From Bradyrhizobium sp. SSBR45G (lineage in GTDB: Bacteria > Pseudomonadota > Alphaproteobacteria > Rhizobiales > Xanthobacteraceae), in the NCBI RefSeq assembly GCF_030159255.1, contig NZ_BSCT01000031.1, forward strand, positions 1 through 64,000: a stretch of 64,000 nt of DNA, given 5' to 3'. The translations under genes were made by a program, and so were the position numbers. Position 1 is the first letter of the stretch. Each line of letters begins with the position of its first letter. The notes below the pieces were generated by a model. It was not told the DNA's origin, ran no database searches, and saw nothing but the letters and a program-made list of their open reading frames with translations. This document shows positions 35,275-44,032 of the stretch, one piece after another.

Positions 35275-35783
35275 GAAAGGCTCCGTCGATCGAGGATCAC
35301 CTCGATGGCTTTGAGTTCGTCGGCGCTGAGCGGCGCAGCAGGCCCTGCCTCGGGAGATGTCGCATTGCCAGCCGCGCGGCGCATGTAACGGCCAAAGACG
35401 ATGACCGCCGTGAGCAGCGCCAGGAACGGACCGATCCAAAGCGGAATCGTATTCCACTGCAACGGCGGCCTGAGCAGAACGAAGTTGCCGTAGCGCGCGA
35501 CGAGGAAGTCGACCGCTTGTTGATCGCTGTCGCCGGCCTGCAGGCGATCGCGCAGCAGGACCCTCAGGTCGTGGGCCAACGGTGCGTTGGAATCGTCGAT
35601 GCTCTGATTTTGACACACGACGCAGCGCAATTGCTGGCCCAGCGCGCGCGCGCGTGTTTCCAGCCTTTCGTCCTGCAGCATTTCGTCGGGCAACACGGCA
35701 CGGCACGGCGACCATATCGCCGTCAACACGAGCGAGGTGAGGAGCAGCGCTTCGACCAGGCGCCTGATCTGCCGGCCGCTCAT
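35271..35783 (-). CDS. ccmH: Cytochrome c maturation protein CcmH (CycL)
   Basis: A 170-residue protein with a signal peptide (cleavage after CRA, about 29), a helical periplasmic domain carrying the redox LRCVVCQNQS motif (CxxC), the AHDLRVLLRDRL helix, and a C-terminal TM helix (about 109-131). It keeps apocytochrome CXXCH thiols reduced and belongs to the heme ligase with CcmF and CcmI. It overlaps ccmG and ccmI by 4 nt at both ends, an obligate operon arrangement. The cytosolic tail (ADELKAIEVILDRRSLS) is somewhat longer than in enteric CcmH. Confidence 0.9.
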   Translation of the reverse strand: MSGRQIRRLVEALLLTSLVLTAIWSPCRAVLPDEMLQDERLETRARALGQQLRCVVCQNQSIDDSNAPLAHDLRVLLRDRLQAGDSDQQAVDFLVARYGNFVLLRPPLQWNTIPLWIGPFLALLTAVIVFGRYMRRAAGNATSPEAGPAAPLSADELKAIEVILDRRSLS

Positions 35784-36316
35784 GACTCACTCCTGAGCGC
35801 CTTCAGCAGCGGCTCGAAATCCTCACGCCAGACATCCTCAGTCAGCGGGCCGGGATAGCGGAAGCGGATCCGCCCGGCCCGGTCGATCACGAAGGTTTCG
35901 GGAACGCCGGTCACGCCGAGATCGATGCCGGTCCGGCCGGACTCATCGGAGCCGACACGTGCATAGGGACTGCCATGCTTGGCAAGCCAGCGCTTGCCGT
36001 CGTTCCGATCGTCTTTCCAGTTCAGCCCGTAGATCGGGATTGCGGCGCTCTCTGCGAGCTTGAGCAGCATCGGGTGCTCGACGCGGCACCCGGGACACCA
36101 GGATGCGAACACGTTGAGCAGCAGGACGTCGCCTTGCAGATCGGTACTGGCAAGACCGGCACTCTTGCCGTCGAGCGATGCGAGCTGGAAGCGCGGCGTC
36201 GGCTTGTCGATGAGAGTCGAGGGCATCCGCCGGGGATCGTTGGTCAGGCTGAACGCCAGCCCGACGGCCAGGGCGGCGAAGGCCACGACGGGGATGAGAT
36301 AAGGAAGGCGCGGCAT
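35780..36316 (-). CDS. ccmG: Thiol:disulfide interchange protein CcmG/DsbE
   Basis: A 178-residue membrane-anchored thioredoxin-like protein. An N-terminal TM (about 5-24) precedes a thioredoxin fold with the active site ASWCPGCRVEHP, the DsbE-typical acidic-surface segment GLNWKDDRNDGKRWL, and the cis-Pro GVPETFVID. It reduces CcmH or apocytochromes in the periplasm. ATG 36316 begins 8 nt after the ccmF stop; the 3' end overlaps ccmH by 4 nt. Confidence 0.92.
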   Translation of the reverse strand: MPRLPYLIPVVAFAALAVGLAFSLTNDPRRMPSTLIDKPTPRFQLASLDGKSAGLASTDLQGDVLLLNVFASWCPGCRVEHPMLLKLAESAAIPIYGLNWKDDRNDGKRWLAKHGSPYARVGSDESGRTGIDLGVTGVPETFVIDRAGRIRFRYPGPLTEDVWREDFEPLLKALRSES

Positions 36317-36324
36317 GTCTCGTC

Positions 36325-38313
36325 CTATTCGGCGGGAACGGCAGTCGGCACGGCCCGCATCGCCCGGCGCGGCGCGCCGACGCGCAGTCTCCGGTCGGCC
36401 AGCGAAATGAAGCCGCCACAGGCCATCATCAGCGCGCCGATCCAGACCAGCGGCACGAGAGGATGATAGTAGCAGCGCACCGCCCAGCCGCCCTTGTCGT
36501 CGGGATCGCCGAGCGTCACGTACACGTTCCAGATCAGGTTGGTGCGGATGCCCGCGGCGGTGGTCATCTGCTGCCGGACGGGATAGAAGCGGCGCTCGCT
36601 GGACAGCTGCGTGAACGGCTTGCCGTTGCGCGTGATGTCGAACACACCCCGCTCGGCTTCGTAGTTGGGGCCTGGAAACTTTCCGATCGAGCGCAGCTTG
36701 ATGTCGTAGCCAGCGAGTTGCAGGCTCTCGCCCGGCCGCAGCATCTGCACCTTTTCGCTGGCCCACGCCGTCATTCCCGTGATGCCGGCGACGGTGACGC
36801 CCATCCCAGCATGGGCCAGCACCAGCCCGTAGACCGCGAGCGGGGTGGTGCGCGCGAGGCTGAGCGAGGTCGCCAGCGGGGTCGCCGGGCCGAGTCGCAC
36901 GCGATGAATCAGGACCATCAGCGAGCCGACGACGAGCCAAACGGCGATGCCGAAGAACAACGCGACCAGGAAACGCTGCCCGAACGTCGCAATGAGAACG
37001 GCAACGACGACGAATGCCGCAAGCCCTCCGGCCAGGCGGAGCCGCTGCAGCGCCGTGACGAGCAGATCGCGCTTCCACTTCAGCACCGGGCCGATCACCA
37101 TGGCGAGCAGCAGCGGGACCATGATGGGAACGAATGTCATATTGTAGTAGGGCGGGCCGACCGAGATCTTGTCGTTGCCCAGCATGTCGACGATCAGCGG
37201 GTAGAACGTGCCGAGAAAGACGGTGGCCACGGCTGCGGTCAGCAGCACATTGTTGAGCACGAGGCCACTCTCACGGCTGACGGCCGCGAACAATGCGCCG
37301 TGCTTCAGGGCTGGCGCCCGGATCGCATAAAGCGTCAGTGCTCCGCCGGTTGCCAGCAGGATCAGCGCCAGGATGAATGCGCCGCGCGACGGGTCCTGTG
37401 CGAAGGCATGAACGCTGGTGAGTACTCCGGACCTCACCAGGAAAGTGCCGATCAGGCTCAAGGAGAAGGTCACGATCCCCAGCAGGATCGTCCAGCTCTG
37501 CAGCGCGCTCCGACGCTCGACCACCAGGGCGGAATGCAGCAGCGCTGTCCCCGCAAGCCACGGCATGAAGGAGGCGTTCTCGACTGGGTCCCAGAACCAC
37601 CAGCCGCCCCAGCCGAGCGTATAGTAGGCCCATGCGCTCCCGAGCGTGATTCCGATCGTGAGAAAGCACCAGGCCGCCAGTACCCACGGCCGTACCCAGC
37701 GGGCCCAACTCGCATCGACCCTGCCCTCGATCAGCGCGGCAACCGAGAATGAGAAAGCCATCGAGAAGCCGACATAGCCCAGATACAGAAACGGCGGATG
37801 AAATGCGAGACCGGGATCCTGCAGGATCGGATTGAGCCCGTTGCCTTCAAGGGGAGCATCGATCAGCCGCGCGAACGGATTCGAGGTCGAGACGATGAAG
37901 GCCAGGAAGCCAAGGCCGATCATGCCGTGGACGCCAAGCACGTTGCTCTGCAGCCTGTCGGGCAGGTTCGTCCCGAACAGTGCAACCGCCGCGCCGAACA
38001 CCGTGAGGATCAGGACCCACAACAGCATGGATCCCTCGTGGTTTCCCCATACGCCAGAGATCTTGTAGAGCAGCGGCTTCAGCGTGTGCGAATTGGCTGC
38101 GACGACCTGTACCGAGAAGTCGGAGTGGACGAATAGCGACGTCAGGCATGCGAACGCGATCGCGACGAACAAAAACTGGGTCAGGGCGGCGTGACGAACG
38201 AAGCCGGCGATCATCGCGGACTGGCGACGCAGCGCGGCGAACGGAACGATCGACTGCACCAGAGACACGACGAGCGCGAGAATGAGTGCAAAGGATCCGG
38301 CCTCCGCTGTCAT
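36325..38313 (-). CDS. ccmF: Cytochrome c heme lyase subunit CcmF (CycK)
   Basis: A 662-residue membrane protein of normal CcmF length with about 15 TM helices. The WWD heme-handling domain is complete (GWGGWWFWDPVENASFMPWL, about 230-249), with nearby conserved His (YKISGVWGNHEGSMLLW; LAFHPPFLYLGYVGFSM). It ligates heme to CXXCH sites with CcmH/I. ATG 38313 has GGGGAG 5 nt upstream. The gene opens the ccmFGHI operon, which lacks ccmE and ccmABC. Three ATCATTCG half-sites lie 86-116 nt upstream. Confidence 0.93.
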   Translation of the reverse strand: MTAEAGSFALILALVVSLVQSIVPFAALRRQSAMIAGFVRHAALTQFLFVAIAFACLTSLFVHSDFSVQVVAANSHTLKPLLYKISGVWGNHEGSMLLWVLILTVFGAAVALFGTNLPDRLQSNVLGVHGMIGLGFLAFIVSTSNPFARLIDAPLEGNGLNPILQDPGLAFHPPFLYLGYVGFSMAFSFSVAALIEGRVDASWARWVRPWVLAAWCFLTIGITLGSAWAYYTLGWGGWWFWDPVENASFMPWLAGTALLHSALVVERRSALQSWTILLGIVTFSLSLIGTFLVRSGVLTSVHAFAQDPSRGAFILALILLATGGALTLYAIRAPALKHGALFAAVSRESGLVLNNVLLTAAVATVFLGTFYPLIVDMLGNDKISVGPPYYNMTFVPIMVPLLLAMVIGPVLKWKRDLLVTALQRLRLAGGLAAFVVVAVLIATFGQRFLVALFFGIAVWLVVGSLMVLIHRVRLGPATPLATSLSLARTTPLAVYGLVLAHAGMGVTVAGITGMTAWASEKVQMLRPGESLQLAGYDIKLRSIGKFPGPNYEAERGVFDITRNGKPFTQLSSERRFYPVRQQMTTAAGIRTNLIWNVYVTLGDPDDKGGWAVRCYYHPLVPLVWIGALMMACGGFISLADRRLRVGAPRRAMRAVPTAVPAE

Positions 38314-38398
38314 GTTGGCTCCCCGACCGCAGCGAATATTCCTGCGACTAACTATCAAGTGTCTGTGATGAGTTGACACTCAATGCGCCGAATAAGGC

Positions 38399-38429
38399 AT
38401 CATTCGTACCGAATGATGATGATCATTCG
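38399..38429. promoter_or_regulatory. Three ATCATTCG half-sites upstream of ccmF
   Basis: Half-sites lie at 38399-38406 (+), 38410-38417 (-) and 38422-38429 (+). The first two form a perfect inverted repeat with a TAC spacer. The same half-site, inverted and more widely spaced, occurs in the promoter of the cytochrome conduit genes (41521-41560). AT-rich and Fur-like in appearance; the binding protein is unknown. Confidence 0.5.
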
Positions 38430-38604
38430 ACGTGCGTCGTAGTGTAAGTGCAACTCAGTCGCATGGGCTCTTCGGTGAGCGATATGATGGAGTGTCTTGC
38501 GACGAAGTGTATTGCTGGGCGAGGGATGCGCGCTGATACCTTCACATGGTGAGCGGCGGCCGCATCGGCGCTGGTACAGAAGCGGACGCAGAACCGCTCG
38601 TCAG

Positions 38605-40101
38605 CTATTCCAGGAGCTTGGCAATGTCGCTGTGGCCGCTGGCGGTCGCTATGTCCGCGGCACGTTCGCGCCGCTTGTTCTTCAATTGCTTCTCGGCCCC
38701 GGCGGCAAGCAGGCTCTGCACGATGCCGATATGGCCGTCACTCGCGGCCATCATCAATGCGCTCATGCCCTGGGCGTTGCGCAAGTTCGGATCGGCCTTG
38801 CGTCTGAGAAGTTCAGCGACGACATCGGCGAGCCCCGCGCGAGCAGCGAGAATCAGCGCGGTATTTCCGTTTGTGGTCGCACGCTTGGGATCGGCGCCAT
38901 GGTCCAGTAGAAGCAGCGAGGCCGGGGCGCTGCGGCCTTCGATGGCGTTCAGCAACGGCGTCTTTCCGTCGGCGTCGGCGCGGTCGACGTCGGCACCGGC
39001 ACGGATCAATTGCTCGAGGGCGCGTGCATTGCCGTTGTTGGCGGCGTGCCAGAGTGCGGTACGGCCTTGCGCATCAGCGGCATCGAGGTCGGACTTCTGA
39101 ACGAGCTGCGGATCGAGCGCAGCATCGGTGCATGATGCGACAGCGATCATCAGCGGGGTCCGGCCGTCCGCTGTCGTTGGCAGACTGCCCGAAACGCCGC
39201 CGAGAAGCGCGGCGATGGCAGCGCCGTTGCAACGGCTGACCGCCATTAGCAGCGCGGTCGAGCCGTCCGGTCGCCCGGCCGATGGGTCGGCCGCCTTTGT
39301 CAGCAGCAGTTTGACGACGTCTGCGTGGTCCTTGTCAGCGGCCAGCATCAACGGCGTGTCGCCGCGCCTGTTGCGCGTGTTCGGGTCGGCGCCTGAGGCC
39401 AGCAGCAGGTCCACCAGCCGCAGATGCCCGGCGGCCGCGGCGATCGCCAGCGGCGTATCGCCGTCCTCGTTGACGGCATTGACATCGGCCCTGGCAGCGA
39501 TCAATTGGCGCATCGGATCGAGCTGACCGCGGAGGGCCGCATCGATGATGGCTGGATGGCCGTTTCGTATCGCGGCCTGCGCATCGAGCGTCGGAAGCGG
39601 CTTGCGCGGTGCTGCGCGCTCCGTGTCGCGGGGCCGGGGGAACGAAGTTCGATTGGCCATGTCGGCCAGCAACCGCTCGGCGGGTTGATAGCCGGCCGCC
39701 GCCGATTTGCGCAGCCAATCTCGCGCGCGCTCGGGATCTGCCGGCGTCCCGCGTCCCGCGAGATACATCGCCGCGACATTGTATTGCGCCTTGACGTGTC
39801 CCTTCCTCGCACTCGTTTCCATCCATCTGAACGCCAGCGCGTCATCGGATCGGGTGCCGAGACCCGAGCGGTAGAGTGATGCAAGCCGGTACTGCGCCTC
39901 GGGATCGCCGGCGTTGGCGGCGCGCTCGAGCAGCTTCAGGGCTTCCTCGGGACGTCCGGCCCGGATCGCCGTATCGGCAGCCTGGCTCGCGCCGGAACTT
40001 GTGCCCATCGGCGCATCGTCAGACAGCGCCACCGACGCCATGTTCAAGCTGACGAGACAGGTCAGGTTGATGAGGACAACAGAGAACTTACGCCGTGCCA
40101 T
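38605..40101 (-). CDS. Exported Sel1/ankyrin-repeat protein
   Basis: A 498-residue protein: signal peptide (about 1-27), two or three Sel1/TPR-like units (DPEAQYRLASLYRSGLGTRS and VKAQYNVAAMYLAGRGTPAD, about 65-140), a linker, then about 9 ankyrin repeats from residue 175 to the end (for example GDTPLAIAAAAGHLRLVDLL and GNTALILAARAGLADVVAEL). It would be a periplasmic scaffold. Its start overlaps the end of the FAD/FeS oxidoreductase gene by 14 nt, so the two are translated together. This suggests it helps to assemble or hold the redox proteins encoded here. Confidence 0.85.
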   Translation of the reverse strand: MARRKFSVVLINLTCLVSLNMASVALSDDAPMGTSSGASQAADTAIRAGRPEEALKLLERAANAGDPEAQYRLASLYRSGLGTRSDDALAFRWMETSARKGHVKAQYNVAAMYLAGRGTPADPERARDWLRKSAAAGYQPAERLLADMANRTSFPRPRDTERAAPRKPLPTLDAQAAIRNGHPAIIDAALRGQLDPMRQLIAARADVNAVNEDGDTPLAIAAAAGHLRLVDLLLASGADPNTRNRRGDTPLMLAADKDHADVVKLLLTKAADPSAGRPDGSTALLMAVSRCNGAAIAALLGGVSGSLPTTADGRTPLMIAVASCTDAALDPQLVQKSDLDAADAQGRTALWHAANNGNARALEQLIRAGADVDRADADGKTPLLNAIEGRSAPASLLLLDHGADPKRATTNGNTALILAARAGLADVVAELLRRKADPNLRNAQGMSALMMAASDGHIGIVQSLLAAGAEKQLKNKRRERAADIATASGHSDIAKLLE

Positions 40102-41389
40102 ACTTCGTCTCGACCTCGATACCCATGCTCTTCAGGAATGCGGTGGGCAGAATGCCGCCGACGCAGACGATGACGGCATCGTTTCGGATCGTGCTCAAGC
40201 TGCCGCCGACATCGATGTCGACGTCGTCACGGCCGATCCGTTTGACCGACGAGTTGTAGATGACGCGGAGCCACCCGGATCGAACGGCTGTCTCCACTCG
40301 CTGGCGATTCTTCAGCTTGGCGCGACTGAACGACTCGCTGCGATGCGACAGGGTCACCGTCGTTCCAGGCTCGTCGGCGATGGAGCACGCGGCCTCCAAT
40401 GCGGCGTCGCCGCCGCCGACGACCAGCACGTGCTGGCCGCGATACTGTTCGGGGTCGACCAGCCGGTAGACGACCTTGGCCTGCTCTTCGCCCGGAGCTT
40501 CGAGCTTGCGCGGCGTTCCGCGGCGTCCGATCGCCAGGAGCACGGCATGCGTTCTGTAGTTGGCGCGGTTCGTCCTGACATCGAAGCTCTCTCCGGCTCG
40601 CGTGACGGCTTCGACGCGTTCACCGACGTTCACCTTGAGACGGGCCTTGCGCACGATGCCCATGAAGAAGGCGATCAGCTGTTCCTTGCTGAGCTCCCTG
40701 AAATTGAACTTGCCCGCGAGCGGCAGCGTGAAGGGAGCGGTCATCACCAGCTTGCCGCGGGGGAAGTGCGCGACGGTGCCGCCGAGCGAATCCTGTTCGA
40801 GGGTGACGAAGCGCAGCCCATGCTGCAGGCAGGCGAGACTGGCGGAGAGTCCGGCCGGACCGCAGCCGACGATCACGACGTCGAGCATGTCAGACTTGCC
40901 GATGGTCTTGAGCTTGCGGACGGAGTCGATCGCCTGACGTCCCTGCTCGATGGCGTTGCGGACCAGCCCCATCCCGCCGAGCTCCCCCGCAATGAAGATG
41001 CCCGGCACATTGGTCTGGAACGTCTCGTCCACGTTTGGAATGTCGATGCCGCGCGTTTCGGTGCCGAACACCAGCGTGATAGCGTTCACGGGGCATACCG
41101 CTTTGCAGGCGCCGTGTCCGATGCAATGCGACGGCTCGACCAGCGAGGCCTTGCCGCCGATCAGTCCGAGAATGTCGCCCTCCGGACAAGCCCTGACGCA
41201 GGAGCCGCAGCCGATGCACAAGGCGGGATCGATGATGGGGTGCAGCGATGCCGGCTCCAGCAGACCGGCGTCCTTGGCGGCCGAGAGCTTCGCTACGCTC
41301 TTTATCTCTTTTCTCTTGCGCACGGCCATGTAGGTGGCCCAGACGCCGAGCATCGGCGCCGCGTAGACGATCAGGAGATCGAGGGCCAT
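40088..41389 (-). CDS. Membrane-anchored FAD/NAD(P) oxidoreductase with two [4Fe-4S] clusters
   Basis: A 433-residue protein. An N-terminal TM (about 4-22) is followed by two ferredoxin-type cluster motifs (CIGCGSCVRACPEGD near 58-72 and CIGHGACKAVCPVNA near 88-102). The FAD Rossmann motif DVVIVGCGPAGLSAS (about 170) and an NAD(P)-binding motif VLVVGGGDAALEAA (about 318) complete a thioredoxin-reductase-like flavoprotein. Unusually, the second FAD signature (NVPGIFIAGELGGMGLVRNA) lies before the first, as in a circular permutation. It probably feeds electrons from NAD(P)H to the membrane cytochrome encoded divergently at 41750. Overlaps the ankyrin gene. Confidence 0.82.
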   Translation of the reverse strand: MALDLLIVYAAPMLGVWATYMAVRKRKEIKSVAKLSAAKDAGLLEPASLHPIIDPALCIGCGSCVRACPEGDILGLIGGKASLVEPSHCIGHGACKAVCPVNAITLVFGTETRGIDIPNVDETFQTNVPGIFIAGELGGMGLVRNAIEQGRQAIDSVRKLKTIGKSDMLDVVIVGCGPAGLSASLACLQHGLRFVTLEQDSLGGTVAHFPRGKLVMTAPFTLPLAGKFNFRELSKEQLIAFFMGIVRKARLKVNVGERVEAVTRAGESFDVRTNRANYRTHAVLLAIGRRGTPRKLEAPGEEQAKVVYRLVDPEQYRGQHVLVVGGGDAALEAACSIADEPGTTVTLSHRSESFSRAKLKNRQRVETAVRSGWLRVIYNSSVKRIGRDDVDIDVGGSLSTIRNDAVIVCVGGILPTAFLKSMGIEVETKYGTA

Positions 41390-41749
41390 GTCGTCTCTCT
41401 CCCTGATCTTACGAACTAATAGCTGGACAGGAGAGCCGTTGGCCGCGGATTCCGCGTGAAGCAGTTTGCTGCGGTGCTAGATGCAAATTCCTCTCAAGAG
41501 ATGTCGACATAGAAATTCCAGAATGATCTGTCGTCTTGCAGACAAGGTTTGGATCATTCGTTGAACAGATGCCGTCGGCGGAAATATGGCTCGCACTGAT
41601 ATCGAACTAATGAGGCCAGTGTCGAAAGACAGGAGGAGTAGTTGCAAGTGGTTATCACTAGGCGTTTTCCCGATTGAGATCCGGAGATCCGCAGACGAGC
41701 CGGGCATCCACCGATCCGGCATTCGGGTTTCACTGGACGTTGCGGGCAC
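41390..41749. promoter_or_regulatory. Divergent promoter region of the conduit genes with paired half-sites
   Basis: About 360 relatively AT-rich nt between the leftward oxidoreductase and the rightward cytochrome operon. GAATGATC (41521-41528) and GATCATTC (41552-41559) form an 8-bp inverted repeat with a 23-nt spacer; the half-site matches those before ccmF. No gene is evident within it. Confidence 0.5.
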
Positions 41750-42628
41750 ATGAGCAGGGCAGCGGTCGCTCGCGCGAGCGGAAATCCTCTTCGAGGAACC
41801 GTTCCGGTCGTCGTCACGGTCATCGTTCTCGCAGCGATTGCTGTCGGCTGGCTGCAGAAGGAGGAAGAGTATCTTACGCCGGGATCGGGCACCGGATACT
41901 GGCTCGGAATCTATGGCAGCGTCGCGATGCTGTCGCTGCTGGCCTATTCGATGCGCAAGCGCTTCAAGTCGCTGCGTGGGATCGGATCGGTGCCGTTCTG
42001 GTTCAGGACCCACATGCTGCTCGGCGTCGTCGGTCCCGTGCTCATCCTGTTCCACGCCAATTTCAAGCTGGGAGCGCTCAACAGCAACGTGGCGTTCTTC
42101 GCCATGATGATCGTGGCGATCAGCGGTGTGATCGGCCGCTACATCTACGGCAAGATCCATATGGGCCTTCATGGCGGGAAGGCGCGGGTCAGGGAGCTGA
42201 TTGCGGAAGCAGAGGCCATGAGGACGGAGCTCGGGCAGGAGATGCAGGCTGCGTCGTTCGTGTCGCGGGAACTGGCCGCCTTCAGCAAGGGGCTGGACAA
42301 CAGGGTGCCGCGAACCGCGCTGGGCAGCCTGCGGACAGGGGCGATCATTGCTGCGCGCACGAGGCGGCTGCGTGCCAACGTGGTTGCAGAAGCGCGCCGG
42401 CTCATTCGCGCTGAAGCGAAGCGTGCGCGATGGTCGTGGTCCGAGCGCCGGCGTCGCGAGAAGCGGATCGAAGCGGTCGTGCGGCGGTATGCTGCGGCCG
42501 TGCGGAAGGCCGCTGAGCTGACATTCTTCGAACGACTGTTTTCACTGTGGCATGTGCTTCATCTGCCGCTGTTTTTCCTTATGCTGCTGGCGGGCGTCGT
42601 GCATGTCTGGGCCGTCCATCACTACTGA
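41750..42628 (+). CDS. Membrane protein with candidate b-heme histidines (electron-transfer subunit)
   Basis: A 292-residue protein with about five TM helices (about 18-36, 50-64, 83-103, 112-131, 265-289) and a long charged coiled-coil loop (about 145-255). Histidines sit where b-hemes could be held: RTHMLLGVVGPVLILFH in TM3-4, KIHMGLHGG after TM4, and WHVLHLPLF ... GVVHVWAVHHY in the last helix. The pattern resembles ferric-reductase/cytochrome-b-like TM domains, but no family name is certain. It is followed after 12 nt by the 18-heme cytochrome, suggesting quinol- or flavoprotein-to-periplasm electron transfer. Confidence 0.65.
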   Translation: MSRAAVARASGNPLRGTVPVVVTVIVLAAIAVGWLQKEEEYLTPGSGTGYWLGIYGSVAMLSLLAYSMRKRFKSLRGIGSVPFWFRTHMLLGVVGPVLILFHANFKLGALNSNVAFFAMMIVAISGVIGRYIYGKIHMGLHGGKARVRELIAEAEAMRTELGQEMQAASFVSRELAAFSKGLDNRVPRTALGSLRTGAIIAARTRRLRANVVAEARRLIRAEAKRARWSWSERRRREKRIEAVVRRYAAAVRKAAELTFFERLFSLWHVLHLPLFFLMLLAGVVHVWAVHHY

Positions 42629-42640
42629 CGGAGTTGCGTG

Positions 42641-43999
42641 ATGCGGTGGCGCCTCGCGGTCCTTGTCGCCGTCCTGGTCGGCGTCGCCATGCCGTCGGCC
42701 GGACTTCGCGCGCAGACGTTGCTGGAGAAGCTCGTCATGCCTGGCCCGCTGGTCGAAAGGCACGCCAAGCTGGAGAGCGAATGCGGAAAGTGCCACGAAG
42801 CCTTTACGCGGAAGGCGCAGTCGGGCCTCTGCCTCGATTGTCACAAGGAGATTGCGGTCGATCGCCAGCAGCGTGAGCGCCTGCATGGACGCGACCAGGC
42901 AGCGCTGACCCAGGAATGCAGGCAGTGTCACACCGACCACAAGGGGCGAGGGACCGACATCGTTCAGCTCGACAAGGAGACCTTCAACCACGACATGACG
43001 AACTACCGGCTTGTCGATGCGCACAGGAACGTCCCGTGTGCAGGGTGTCATGTCGCAAAGGTGAAGTTTCGCAACGCGCCATCGACCTGTTTCGAGTGCC
43101 ACAAGGCGCTCGATCCGCATCGCGGCCGCCTCGGTGAGCGCTGCGAAAGCTGCCACACGGCGGTGAAATGGCGTGCGACCAAGGAATTCGACCACACGAA
43201 GACCCGGTTTCCCCTCGTGGGCGCCCACAAGTCGGTCGCTTGTGCAACGTGTCATTCCGGCCAGCAGTACAAGGATCTGCAAACGTCGTGCGGCTCATGC
43301 CACCGTCTTCAGGACGTTCATGGCGGCCGTTTCGGCGACAAATGCGAGACCTGCCACGACCAGGAGAAGTGGAAGACGGTCCGCTTCAATCATGACAAGA
43401 CCCGCTTCCCGCTGCGAAATGCGCATGCCAAAGTGAAATGTGAGGGCTGCCATACGGGCGACCTCTATCGGGACAAGCTCGCGACGTCATGCGTATCCTG
43501 CCACCGCAAGCAGGATCCGCATCAGGGCAAGCTCGGCGAGCGTTGCGAGACCTGCCATAGCGATATCGGCTGGCGGAAGAAGCTCTCCTTCGATCATGAA
43601 ATCACACGTTTCCCGTTGATAGGCCTGCACAAGTCGGTGCCCTGCGAGGAGTGCCACCGGACGCCGACCTACAAGAACACGCCGATGGCCTGTGAAAGTT
43701 GCCACAAGGATTTTCATCAGGGGAAGCTCGGTGGACGATGCGCCACGTGCCACAATCCGAACGGGTGGCGGCTCTGGCGCTTCGATCACGCGCGGCAGAC
43801 GCGCTTCCCGCTGGTCGGCGTTCATCAGAAGATCACATGCGAGGCCTGTCACAAGGCGAAGTCGCCGCCGGGCCTGAAGCTGCCGATGGATTGCTTCAGT
43901 TGTCATCGCAGCTCGGACGTACACAATGGTACCTTCGGCCAGACATGCGAGCGCTGTCATGTCGCGACCGGATGGCGCAACGTTCAGATCAGGAACTGA
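42641..43999 (+). CDS. 18-heme c-type cytochrome (cytochrome c3/c7-like modules)
   Basis: A 452-residue exported multiheme cytochrome. Signal peptide (about 1-24) and 18 CXXCH motifs by hand count, about one per 24 residues. It is made of repeated modules of the form FDHxxTRFPLxGxHxxVxCxxCH followed by TxCxxCHxxxDxHxGxxGxxCxxCH, which also supply distal His ligands. ATG 42641 is 7 nt after GGAG; GTG 42638 is the alternative. It likely carries electrons through the periplasm between the inner-membrane cytochrome and the giant cytochrome. The N-terminal modules of the giant protein look homologous. Confidence 0.92.
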   Translation: MRWRLAVLVAVLVGVAMPSAGLRAQTLLEKLVMPGPLVERHAKLESECGKCHEAFTRKAQSGLCLDCHKEIAVDRQQRERLHGRDQAALTQECRQCHTDHKGRGTDIVQLDKETFNHDMTNYRLVDAHRNVPCAGCHVAKVKFRNAPSTCFECHKALDPHRGRLGERCESCHTAVKWRATKEFDHTKTRFPLVGAHKSVACATCHSGQQYKDLQTSCGSCHRLQDVHGGRFGDKCETCHDQEKWKTVRFNHDKTRFPLRNAHAKVKCEGCHTGDLYRDKLATSCVSCHRKQDPHQGKLGERCETCHSDIGWRKKLSFDHEITRFPLIGLHKSVPCEECHRTPTYKNTPMACESCHKDFHQGKLGGRCATCHNPNGWRLWRFDHARQTRFPLVGVHQKITCEACHKAKSPPGLKLPMDCFSCHRSSDVHNGTFGQTCERCHVATGWRNVQIRN

Positions 44000-44032
44000 T
44001 TCGTAGGAACTGATTCGTAGGAACTGATTCGG
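43991..44032 (+). repeat. 14-bp sequence repeated three times across a stop codon
   Basis: AGGAACTGATTCGT occurs at 43991-44004 and 44005-44018, and with a final G at 44019-44032. The first copy contains the stop codon of the 18-heme gene. It could be replication slippage or a spaced binding site. Confidence 0.7.

Noticed and set aside
38341..38400. FNR/FixK-type box in the ccmF upstream region (TTGACACTCAA)
   Set aside because: The half-sites are 3 nt apart instead of the 4 required for the TTGAT-N4-ATCAA spacing.
41477..42172. 231-residue antisense frame over the conduit promoter and membrane cytochrome gene
   Set aside because: His/Asp/Arg-rich shadow; the sense membrane protein has clear TM helices.
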